A DNA stretch of 64,000 nt from contig CAZJPN010000079.1 in NCBI GenBank assembly GCA_964547905.1, positions 11,060-75,059 on the forward strand. Reading direction: 5' to 3'. Made by a program: the position numbers and the translations under genes. Below, one piece after another: positions 45,871-54,026 of this stretch (its first letter is position 1; each line of letters starts with the position of its first letter). The notes beneath the pieces were generated by a model that was given only the letters and a program-made list of their open reading frames with translations, made no database searches and was not told where the DNA came from. Origin of the DNA: JAJYLM01 sp964547905. GTDB taxonomy: Bacteria; JAMCPX01.

Positions 45871-46587
45871 ATGAGCATAAAGATTGGCAAACTAAAACTT
45901 GGGTCAAGACCTGTTATAGCGGCAGCATTGTCCGATGACAACATAAGGTTGTTGAAAACGGGTGATTTAAAGGTCATAGACCTCATAGAACTGCGCGTTG
46001 ACATGTTTAAAGCACTGTCCGAAGACTATGTGAAAGGCGTTTTTCATCAGGTAAAAAAGAGGTTCTCAAAGCCTGTGTTGTGCACGATACGGCTTAAAAC
46101 AGAGGGTGGGGTTCGGTCAATAGATGAAAACAAACGATATGCATTGTTTGAAGCTATAGCACCCTTGGCTGACATGATTGACATAGAAATTCAATCAAGG
46201 CTGTTTTACGATGTTGTGCAGTTGTCCCACAGCTTTAAAAAGCCTGTTATCGCATCACACCATGATCTTAAAAAAACGCCCAAAGAGGACTTCTTTTTAA
46301 AGATGTTGACAAAGGCTAAAAAGGTATCGGCGGATATAACAAAATTGGCATTCAAGGCTGATACCATGGATGATGTTGCAAGGTTGTTGCGTTTTACTAT
46401 GGATCACAAAAAGGACAATATCATAACTATATCATTGGGTGACAGAGGAAGACTATCAAGGATCATTAATCCCTTGTTCGGCTCTCTTATCACCTACGGT
46501 TATATCGGCAAGCCAAAGGCAGACGGCCAGATGCATGTAAACCAACTTGCCAAGCAACTGGGGCTGCTGACCCTTCTTGTGCTTTGA
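45871..46587 (+). CDS. aroD: Type I 3-dehydroquinate dehydratase
   Basis: Shikimate-pathway enzyme forming 3-dehydroshikimate through a Schiff base. Catalytic residues by comparison with AroD: E40 (DLIELRVDMF), H131 (IASHHDLK) and K158 (ADITKLAF). PVLCTIRLKTEGG and the C-terminal SLGDRGRLSRIINPLFGS plus GQMHVNQL are typical. 238 aa, normal. No other shikimate gene adjacent. Confidence 0.93.
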   Translation: MSIKIGKLKLGSRPVIAAALSDDNIRLLKTGDLKVIDLIELRVDMFKALSEDYVKGVFHQVKKRFSKPVLCTIRLKTEGGVRSIDENKRYALFEAIAPLADMIDIEIQSRLFYDVVQLSHSFKKPVIASHHDLKKTPKEDFFLKMLTKAKKVSADITKLAFKADTMDDVARLLRFTMDHKKDNIITISLGDRGRLSRIINPLFGSLITYGYIGKPKADGQMHVNQLAKQLGLLTLLVL

Positions 46588-46752
46588 TTCGTCTAAAAAT
46601 TCAGTAAGGGGATTTGCTCCTTCGCTTGTAAGGTTGTCATTGCAAGATTCCTCGCTTTGCTTGGAACCGGTTGTGTAGTAAATTAACCCGTTTTTGATTA
46701 AATTATAATGACAAACTGTAAAATGCGTTCTATCTGTTAAAATAGGGTATAT

Positions 46753-48348
46753 ATGCTGTATAGAAGTATAACATTCAAACTCATAGTATACATAATTGTT
46801 TTGCTTATCACCATTCTCGGTATCGTTCTGTATCTTAATGTAGAAGACCAAAAAAAACAGCTTCTGAATGAGGTAATAAGGGGTGCAACGCAGTTTAGCG
46901 ATACCGTCATCAGAAGTACGCGGTACGACATGCTCAGGAATCAGAGAAGCAATGTGTACAGGATTATCAATTATATCGGTATGCAGCAGGGCATTAGCAG
47001 GGTCAGGATCTTCAATAAAGAAGGCTACATAATGGTATCAACCGACCCAAGCGAGATCGGAAGGTTTGTAAACAAAAGTGAGGAACAATGCTATGCGTGT
47101 CACGCCGTCGGCAAACCTCTTGAAAAGCTTTCAACGCCAAAGAGAACCCGTATCTTCAAACCGGCAAACGGCAACAAGGTCCTTGGTATGATTACACCTA
47201 TATATAACGAGCCCGAGTGTTCTTCTGCATCGTGCCATGCACACCCCGCAAGTCAAAAGGTTTTGGGAGTGCTTGATATAAGTATGTCACTGAATACTAT
47301 AGAACACGAGATCAAAAGAATGGAAATTCGTTCTATAATAATAGGCATTGTAACAATGTTTTTTCTTTCGATCCTTATGATTATTGTTATAAAAAACATA
47401 ATAGGTAAGCCCATAAAGAAGCTGACCGCAGGGACCAACCGCATAGCCAACGGTAATCTTGAAGAGCGGATCGTTGTCAATACCCACGACGAGATGGGAG
47501 AGCTCGCAAATGCATTTAACGATATGATGAATAAATTAAATGAGGCGAAGAATGAGCTTCTCAATCTTGTGGAAACACTCGAGAATAAGGTCGAGGAAAG
47601 GACGCACGCATTAAAGGCTGCACAGGACAATCTGATCAGGTCTGAAAAACTTGCATCCATAGGCAAACTGTCTGCAACAGTAGCACATGAGATAAATAAC
47701 CCGATAACGGGTGTTCTTACGTATATAAAACTCATGCTCAAAAAATTAAAGCGGAACGATACAAGCGAAGAAGATATAAAAAAGTACATAGAGTACCTTT
47801 CCATTATGGAGAGAGAGACAGAGCGCACATCCGGCATAGTAAAAAACCTTCTTGATTTTTCAAGGCAGAGAGAGCCGCATTACAAGCTTGTTGATATCGG
47901 CACAATAATAGAAGAAACCCTGATGCTTGTGCGCAATCAAATAAACCTTCAGGGCATAAATGTGATCAAATCTTTTTCTGAAATACCACAAACACTGGCA
48001 GATGCAGACCAACTGAAGCAGGCATTTATGAATATTATTATAAATGCCTGTGAGGCAATGAAAGAGGGTGAAAAAAAGCTTACCATAGAAACCGGCTTTG
48101 ATAATTCCAAAAAAGACATTAAAATAAGTATTAAGGACACAGGGACAGGCATACCCGAAGAGGACATTAACAAGGTGTTCGAACCCTTTTATACAACAAA
48201 AGAAAAAGGTACAGGGCTTGGATTGGCAGTAGTTTATGGTATAATTACAAAACATCAGGGCAGAATAGATATTTCAAGCAAAAAGGGAGAAGGAACTACT
48301 GTAAAACTTACAATACCCCTGAATGAAAATAAGAGCACTGCAATATAA
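46753..48348 (+). CDS. Membrane sensor histidine kinase with c-type haem motifs
   Basis: 531-aa kinase. TM1 about 10-28; periplasmic sensor about 30-192; TM2 about 194-214; HAMP; coiled coil; HisKA with phospho-acceptor H312 (VAHEINNPITG); HATPase with NACEAMKEG, DTGTGIPEED and GTGLGLAVVYG. The sensor contains CYACH at 113-117 and CSSASCH at 156-162, a canonical CxxCH and a CX4CH. This suggests covalent haem and sensing of redox state, O2, NO or CO. An archaemetzincin gene and a sigma-54 response regulator follow in the same operon. Confidence 0.9.
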   Translation: MLYRSITFKLIVYIIVLLITILGIVLYLNVEDQKKQLLNEVIRGATQFSDTVIRSTRYDMLRNQRSNVYRIINYIGMQQGISRVRIFNKEGYIMVSTDPSEIGRFVNKSEEQCYACHAVGKPLEKLSTPKRTRIFKPANGNKVLGMITPIYNEPECSSASCHAHPASQKVLGVLDISMSLNTIEHEIKRMEIRSIIIGIVTMFFLSILMIIVIKNIIGKPIKKLTAGTNRIANGNLEERIVVNTHDEMGELANAFNDMMNKLNEAKNELLNLVETLENKVEERTHALKAAQDNLIRSEKLASIGKLSATVAHEINNPITGVLTYIKLMLKKLKRNDTSEEDIKKYIEYLSIMERETERTSGIVKNLLDFSRQREPHYKLVDIGTIIEETLMLVRNQINLQGINVIKSFSEIPQTLADADQLKQAFMNIIINACEAMKEGEKKLTIETGFDNSKKDIKISIKDTGTGIPEEDINKVFEPFYTTKEKGTGLGLAVVYGIITKHQGRIDISSKKGEGTTVKLTIPLNENKSTAI

Positions 48349-48355
48349 TTGACGA

Positions 48356-48901
48356 ATGACGTACATTTACATACAACCGTACAATGGTTGTGATAATGAC
48401 ATATTAAACGAAATAGCAAAAAGGCTTATGGATACGATAAATATACCCGTAAAATTGTTGTCCTCTATAGAAGATCCCGTTTATGCATTTGACCCGGTAA
48501 GAAGACAATATTACTCTACGAAGATATTGAGCTATATTGTCAGTAACCACAACAATTCTGCGCTCAGGACAATGGGCATCATAGGTGTAGATTTGTTCAT
48601 ACCGATACTCACCTATGTTTTCGGAGAGGCACAATTGGATGGAAAGGCTGCAATCGTTTCCGGAACAAGGTTGCGGGAGGAGTACTATGGGTTAAAGCCG
48701 GATCGAAGACTGTACATCGAGAGATTGTTTAAAGAGGTAATGCATGAGTTGGGACACACATTCGGATTGACGCACTGCGAGCTGCCCCACTGTGTAATGC
48801 ATCTTTCAAATAATGTGGCAGGCATTGATAAAAAAACAGCCAACTTCTGTGAGTATCACAGGGAACAGCTTATGAAAAAATTGAAGGAATTGGAGATATA
48901 G
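48356..48901 (+). CDS. amzA: Archaemetzincin-type zinc metalloprotease
   Basis: 181-aa archaemetzincin. The catalytic zinc motif is HELGHTFGLTHC at 130-141 (HExxHxxGxxHC), with E131 as general base and the Met-turn in CVMHLS (146-151). A second zinc site is partly kept: C141, C146, C165; the usual fourth Cys (CxxC) is replaced by H168 in CEYH. Cytoplasmic, no signal peptide. Starts 7 bp after the kinase stop and ends 1 bp before the response regulator start, so it is embedded in a two-component operon. Natural substrates of this family are largely unknown. Confidence 0.9.
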   Translation: MTYIYIQPYNGCDNDILNEIAKRLMDTINIPVKLLSSIEDPVYAFDPVRRQYYSTKILSYIVSNHNNSALRTMGIIGVDLFIPILTYVFGEAQLDGKAAIVSGTRLREEYYGLKPDRRLYIERLFKEVMHELGHTFGLTHCELPHCVMHLSNNVAGIDKKTANFCEYHREQLMKKLKELEI

Positions 48902-48902
48902 T

Positions 48903-50261
48903 ATGGGAAGTAAACCAAGTATAATGATAGTGGATGACGAAGAGATTGTAAGAGCATCTCTATCGAGCTGGCTGCTTGAGGATGGGTATGAGGTAATGCC
49001 GGTAGAGAGCGGAAAGCTGGCACTCGAGGAGCTTAAAAAAAAGAATTATGATTTGATGCTCGTTGACCTCAAGATGCCGGAAATGGACGGGTTGGAGTTG
49101 ATGAAGGAAGTGAAAAAGTTTTTACCGGATCTGCCCATTATAATAATGACAGCCTACGCAACCGTTGATACCGCTGTAAAGGCTATCAAAGAAGGCGCGT
49201 TCGATTACCTTATGAAGCCGTTTGATCCAGAGGAAATATCCATAACGATTAAAAAGATTGTAAAACAACAAATGCTCGAGCAGGAGAACATTTACTTAAG
49301 GAAAGAACTTGCAAAACAATTTCAGTTTCATCAGTTATACAGCAAAAACAAGAATATGCAGGAGATTTTCGAACTTATAAAAACTGTTGCCAAAACAGAC
49401 GTAACGGTTTTGATCCACGGTGAGACAGGAACAGGAAAGGAGCTTATAGCAAGGGCTATACATGCCGAAAGCCTGAGAAAGGACAGGCCTTTTATCCCTG
49501 TGTCCTGCACCTCTCTAACCGAGACTTTACTCGAGAGCGAATTATTCGGACACGAAAAGGGTGCATTTACAGGCGCCTCAAACATGGTTAGGGGTATGTT
49601 TGAGATGGCGGATAAGGGAACAATTTTTCTCGATGAGATAGGAGATATAAGCCCTAAATTACAGATGGACCTTTTACGGGTTCTTGAAACAAAGGAGATC
49701 GTGAGGATCGGTAGTACACTTCCCATACCGGTCGATGTGAGGATAATTGCAGCGACAAACAAGGACCTGAATAAAGCGATCGGTAATGGTACATTCAGAG
49801 AGGACCTGTACTATAGGTTGAATGTCATAACCATTGAAATACCCCCCCTGCGAGAAAAATCGGAAGACATACCTTTGCTTGTGGAACAACTTATCGAAAA
49901 GGTTAATATAGAGACCGGTAAATCCGTTAAAAGGGTAAGTGAGGATGCCATGGCAATACTGATGCAATACAAGTGGCCGGGTAACATACGGGAGTTAAAA
50001 AATGTTATAGAGAGGAGCGTTGTGCTGGCAAAGGACGATATAATAACGCTTAATGAAGTAGGACCATGTGTTGGACGGAGAATCAAAGATACAACAAGCT
50101 TTGATAATATGTCCCTTGAAAATATGGAAAAAAATCATATAGCTTCGGTATTAAAGAATAATAACTGGAATATCAGCACATCCGCGCAGATACTCGATAT
50201 AGACAGGACAACGCTGTACAACAAAATTAAAAAGTATAACCTTGAAGAGGACAAAAAATAA
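48903..50261 (+). CDS. Sigma-54-dependent response regulator (NtrC family)
   Basis: 452 aa: receiver (1-120) with phospho-acceptor D55 in LMLVDLKMPEMDG, AAA+ domain with GETGTGKE, the sigma-54 contact loop GAFTGA, FLDEIGDI (Walker B), and a Fis-type HTH at the C-terminus (NISTSAQILDIDRTTLYNKI). Activates sigma-54 promoters when phosphorylated, presumably by the kinase two genes upstream. tatC starts 6 bp after its stop. Confidence 0.95.
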   Translation: MGSKPSIMIVDDEEIVRASLSSWLLEDGYEVMPVESGKLALEELKKKNYDLMLVDLKMPEMDGLELMKEVKKFLPDLPIIIMTAYATVDTAVKAIKEGAFDYLMKPFDPEEISITIKKIVKQQMLEQENIYLRKELAKQFQFHQLYSKNKNMQEIFELIKTVAKTDVTVLIHGETGTGKELIARAIHAESLRKDRPFIPVSCTSLTETLLESELFGHEKGAFTGASNMVRGMFEMADKGTIFLDEIGDISPKLQMDLLRVLETKEIVRIGSTLPIPVDVRIIAATNKDLNKAIGNGTFREDLYYRLNVITIEIPPLREKSEDIPLLVEQLIEKVNIETGKSVKRVSEDAMAILMQYKWPGNIRELKNVIERSVVLAKDDIITLNEVGPCVGRRIKDTTSFDNMSLENMEKNHIASVLKNNNWNISTSAQILDIDRTTLYNKIKKYNLEEDKK

Positions 50262-50267
50262 TACTTC

Positions 50268-51038
50268 ATGGAAAACAAGGCTAACTTCTGGGCCCATATA
50301 GAAGAATTAAGAAAACGGCTTATCATGTCCATTATATTCGTGGCTGTAGGGGCAACAGCAGGGTTTTACTTTGCCGAGGATTTGCTTTATTTTATTGAAT
50401 TCCCTTTGCGTTCGAGATTGCATTTATCTATTCACGCCCCCTATGTTTATCTTATAACAGTCAGCAAGCCCATGAAGCTTGTTTTTATTACTCCCATAGA
50501 AGCTATATGGACATATCTTAAACTCGGTCTGATAGCAGGTCTTGTAATAACACTACCCCTTGTACTTTATGAATTATGGCTTTTCATAAAGCCGGGACTG
50601 TATCCGGAAGAAAGGATGCATGTTAGGCTGTTCGTTATTTCAGGGGGTATTTTCTTTCTGATAGGCGGGGCATTCAGCTTCTTTATAATATTGCCGTTCG
50701 CGATACATTTTTTGCTCAGTGTTGGTGCTGGCACTCTTGTCCCGATGCTCAGTGTCGGCGAGTATGTGGATTTCTGTCTTCAGTTCATGTTGTCGTTCGG
50801 GTTCGTATTTGAACTTCCCTTCGTTATACTCATCCTTGTATCGATCGGTGTTGTAACGCCAAAAGGTCTTGCAGAGAAAAGACGGTACGCAATTGTCGGG
50901 GCATTTATACTTGGAGCTATATTGAGCCCAAGCCCTGATATTTTTAATCAGACATTGGTAGCGGTTCCGCTGATCCTGCTTTATGAGATAGGTATATTTC
51001 TCTCGCGCATGTTTATCAAGAGAAGACAAAAAAGTTAA
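50268..51038 (+). CDS. tatC: Sec-independent protein translocase TatC
   Basis: 256-aa inner-membrane receptor of the twin-arginine pathway, six membrane segments. The N-terminal HIEELRKRL and the conserved FIKPGLYPEER loop mark the family; FGFVFELPFVI and LSPSPDIFNQTLVAVPLILLYE identify TM4-TM6. Last gene of the kinase-archaemetzincin-regulator operon. No tatA/B nearby. The last 4 bp overlap the convergent dynamin-like gene. Confidence 0.95.
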   Translation: MENKANFWAHIEELRKRLIMSIIFVAVGATAGFYFAEDLLYFIEFPLRSRLHLSIHAPYVYLITVSKPMKLVFITPIEAIWTYLKLGLIAGLVITLPLVLYELWLFIKPGLYPEERMHVRLFVISGGIFFLIGGAFSFFIILPFAIHFLLSVGAGTLVPMLSVGEYVDFCLQFMLSFGFVFELPFVILILVSIGVVTPKGLAEKRRYAIVGAFILGAILSPSPDIFNQTLVAVPLILLYEIGIFLSRMFIKRRQKS

Positions 51039-52729
51039 ATGCCGGCTGCTTTTATTTGATCCATGTAATCCTGAAGTAATTTCAGCTTTTCTTTTGCCTC
51101 GGGTTCATTCATGGTTTTGAGTTGTTCAGCCCTTGTTACAGCGGATAGAATACCTCCGATTACAGCGGTCTTTCTGTTTTCCAACTCATCTACAAACTTA
51201 TCCTTTGTGCTGTCGATCCTTCTGAACAGGTCGTACCTTGCCCTGCCGGAATTCCTGTCAATCTCCTCATCTATCCTTTTTTCCGTTTGTTTTACCATGT
51301 AATTCCCGAAGAAAAACTTCGGCAGGATCATAGGTATAGTATCAATACCCCATGCAATAATATCGTCCACTTTATACCATAGCCTGCTATAGGGATCCAT
51401 GGAGGTAATGTCCTCATTCTTTTCAACACGTATGCTGAACAGGTCTGCAGCTATCTGTTTTACGTTATTTGTTTCATCATCAACTGCCCTTGCGTAATCC
51501 ATGAGTATGCGCGATATTTCCTGAGATACCCTTTTCTCTTCGAATTCAAACCATTGTGAAAATTCCCTCTCTATACCGTTTTTAAGGTATTCAGTCAGTA
51601 TATGCACAATGTCTTCCTTATGCCTGTCTGTATAGGATAAATCAGATATCCCTGATTTAAGCCGGATAGATGCCTGTGTTTTGAATCGCTCTATGTTGTC
51701 GTCGATACTTGTCTTCAATGACTTTATCTCTCCATCAAGAAGTAGTTCCATGTCCCTGTGCTTTTTCTCTATTATGTTAATCTCTTTCCGAAGCGAACCT
51801 ATCTTCTTTTTTAATTCATCAAGAGGCGAGTTTACCGCTTTGATTGTAAGCTCTATGTGCATGCTGAGTTCTTTTGCAAGACCGATTGCACGGTTCATCG
51901 TTGAAGCGACAAGGACGTCCGACTTGTCCTTTTGAATAAAATGTTCAAGTGATTCTTCAAATTGTTTGAAATTGCTCTTTCTATAGAGTGCGTTATTATG
52001 CTCCAGCTTTGACTGCAATGCCTGACGTGCAGAAACAGGGAATATCTTGATGTCTCCGATGCCCAGCTTTTTCTGTATCAGATCCTTTGTAAACTCTAAC
52101 GATTCTCTGTATTCATGTTCGCTCATGATATCGATCTTGTTGAAGAGGAAAAAAATCTTTTCGAAGTATTCCTTTATTGAGTCGAGATAGGTATATTCTG
52201 CTTCACTCAACGGAGGATCCCCTGATACTACGAATATACCCGCATCCATGCTTGGTAGATAATCATACGCGACTGCCGTGTTGTGCGCGAATGTAGACCC
52301 GATTCCTGGCGTGTCCACTAAAATAATCCCCTGTCTCAAATATTCCGATGGATATCCGATTTCCACGTGATCAACCCCTTTTTTATTGTTAGGATTGCCC
52401 TTCTCTGTAACATAATCGCCGATTTCATTGAAAGATATATCCTTTCTGCCCCCATTGGAGAATCTTACGTTGGCAGTCTTGTTATCATTATAGGTAAGCT
52501 TTGTAATAATTGAGGTAAGAGGTATAACCGCCGACGGCAGCACATTCTCTCCGAGCATTGCATTTATTGCGGTGGTTTTCCCTCTTTTAAATTGTCCGAG
52601 TACCACAAGGTTTAGATGCTGTTTTGAAAGTTTATCGATATTTGATACAGCAATACGTTTTATCTGTTCATTCTGTATATTGCCGGCTATATCGGCTATT
52701 GTATGCAACCATGCTGTAACTCTGTCCAT
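51035..52729 (-). CDS. Dynamin-like GTPase
   Basis: 564-aa bacterial dynamin-family protein. G1 GQFKRGKT (45-52), G2 Thr in the PLTSIITKLTY region, G3 DTPG near 140, G4 NKID. The GTPase head (about 35-240) is followed by long amphipathic helices and coiled coil (about 260-400, KKIGSLRKEINIIEKKHRDM), a hydrophobic stretch near 455-475 (AWGIDTIPMILPKFFFG) that may insert in membrane, and a final coiled coil. Such proteins remodel or repair membranes. Ribosome site GGAGG. A hairpin plus U-run sits in the leader. Confidence 0.85.
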   Translation of the reverse strand: MDRVTAWLHTIADIAGNIQNEQIKRIAVSNIDKLSKQHLNLVVLGQFKRGKTTAINAMLGENVLPSAVIPLTSIITKLTYNDNKTANVRFSNGGRKDISFNEIGDYVTEKGNPNNKKGVDHVEIGYPSEYLRQGIILVDTPGIGSTFAHNTAVAYDYLPSMDAGIFVVSGDPPLSEAEYTYLDSIKEYFEKIFFLFNKIDIMSEHEYRESLEFTKDLIQKKLGIGDIKIFPVSARQALQSKLEHNNALYRKSNFKQFEESLEHFIQKDKSDVLVASTMNRAIGLAKELSMHIELTIKAVNSPLDELKKKIGSLRKEINIIEKKHRDMELLLDGEIKSLKTSIDDNIERFKTQASIRLKSGISDLSYTDRHKEDIVHILTEYLKNGIEREFSQWFEFEEKRVSQEISRILMDYARAVDDETNNVKQIAADLFSIRVEKNEDITSMDPYSRLWYKVDDIIAWGIDTIPMILPKFFFGNYMVKQTEKRIDEEIDRNSGRARYDLFRRIDSTKDKFVDELENRKTAVIGGILSAVTRAEQLKTMNEPEAKEKLKLLQDYMDQIKAAGI

Positions 52730-53114
52730 CGGACCTCCATAAAAAAATAACTCCTACCAATGCTACTGGTAGGAGTTATTAATCCTTTTTATTGTTATTA
52801 CGGATATTATATTAAGCGAACTCCATCGCTGCTTTAAGCATATATCGATTTATATATATGTCAAATATTTTTATAAGAAAGGATCGCCGCCACGTTTTTC
52901 CCGCTAAAGTACTATCAAAAATTTTTGACATGAAAGATGCAAGGGGGAGTTTGTTTATTCTTTAAATGCATTGCATTATGCATGGAATTTATAGTACAAT
53001 AAAAAATAATATCTTTGATTGCTTCAAATAAGCAAAAATAAACCTGATGGTTATGTTTGTTTTCGATGTGTACAAGATTCATCTATAAAAGAGGGATTAA
53101 ACAAGGGGAGGAAT
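52730..53114. other. Divergent intergenic region
   Basis: About 385 bp between the dynamin-like gene and the SDR gene. Contains the hairpin at 52746-52780 and a possible plus-strand promoter TTGCAT (52971-52976)-N18-TACAAT (52995-53000). No small ORF or RNA is recognised beyond this. Confidence 0.4.
52746..52780 (-). terminator. Terminator-like hairpin in the leader of the dynamin-like gene
   Basis: Perfect 14-bp arms (AATAACTCCTACCA at 52746-52759 and complement at 52767-52780), 7-nt loop. On the minus strand it is followed by seven T, then within a few bases by GGAGG and the ATG of the GTPase gene. On the plus strand TTTTT follows at 52786-52790. It could end an upstream transcript or act as an attenuator. 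Confidence 0.7.
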
Positions 53115-53942
53115 ATGCCGGGTATAAAAGATTTCAAAAATAGGGTCGTCGTAGTAACGGGTGCCGGATCGGGCATTGGTAGGGCAACTGCGCTGGCTTT
53201 CGCAAAAGAGGGGGCAATTTTAGTAATTGCGGATAAAGATGAACAACGGCTTAAAACGGTAAAGGGAGAGATCGAGTCTTTTGGTACGAAGGCTTTTGTC
53301 AAACCGATAGATGTATCGGACAAGGCGCAGGTACAGATGCTTTCCCGGTTCGTAATAAACGAATTGGGAAAGGTCGATATCCTTCACAATAATGCCGGTG
53401 TATCGGTTGGCGGTAAGATAGAGGATACCTCCATGGAAGACTGGGAATGGCTTCTCGGTATCAATCTCTGGGGGGTAATCTATGGTGTGCATTATTTCCT
53501 TCCCTATATGATAAAACAAAGATACGGTCACATAGTTAATACGTCCAGTATACTTGGACTTGCAGCTACGCCAGCTACGGGAACATATTCAACGGCAAAG
53601 TTTGCAATTGCAGGTTTTGGAGAGGCTTTAAGACCTGAAGTCCGGAGGTACGGTATAGGTGTTACCACGGTGTGTCCCGGCTTGATAAACACACGTATTG
53701 TATCTGACGGCAGAATAAAAACGGATGATAATAGTAAAAGCAGAAGAGAAAATGTCGTTGCATATTTTAAGAATCACGGTAAACCGCCCGAATCAGTGGC
53801 AAAAGCCATATTGAATGCCGTAAGAAAAGACAGAGCAGTCGTTCCGGTGGGATTGGATGCAAATATATTTTGGTACATAAAACGCATGTCACCGGGTTTG
53901 TTTAACACGATCATGAACTCTTTGGCACGCCATCTTGTATAG
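53115..53942 (+). CDS. Short-chain dehydrogenase/reductase
   Basis: About 275-aa classical SDR. The start is ATG 53115 because AGGGGAGG lies just upstream and the SDR fold begins there; an upstream in-frame extension (from 53019) is not family-like. VTGAGSGIG, HNNAGVS, NTSSILG and the YSTAK catalytic pair are present. The C-terminal tail, with WYIKRMSPGLFNTIMNSLARHL, resembles SDRs near lipid metabolism. Substrate unknown; no operon partner. Confidence 0.87.
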   Translation: MPGIKDFKNRVVVVTGAGSGIGRATALAFAKEGAILVIADKDEQRLKTVKGEIESFGTKAFVKPIDVSDKAQVQMLSRFVINELGKVDILHNNAGVSVGGKIEDTSMEDWEWLLGINLWGVIYGVHYFLPYMIKQRYGHIVNTSSILGLAATPATGTYSTAKFAIAGFGEALRPEVRRYGIGVTTVCPGLINTRIVSDGRIKTDDNSKSRRENVVAYFKNHGKPPESVAKAILNAVRKDRAVVPVGLDANIFWYIKRMSPGLFNTIMNSLARHLV

Positions 53943-53948
53943 TACAAC

Positions 53949-53974
53949 CTTTTCTATTGCATTTTTCGGGTTAA
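53949..53974 (+). repeat. Dispersed motif copy
   Basis: CTTTTCTATTGCA followed by TTTTTCGGGTTAA. One of the best copies, between the SDR gene and anmK. Confidence 0.6.
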
Positions 53975-54026
53975 TGATTTTTCTATATTTCAGTTTTTTG
54001 GTTTATACAGATTTTAAGGAAAAGAT

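Noticed and set aside
46600..46680. Small RNA or attenuator between aroD and the kinase gene
   Set aside because: The stretch resembles a degraded GTCATTGCAAGATTCCTCGC-type intergenic repeat and shows no clear stem plus T-run.
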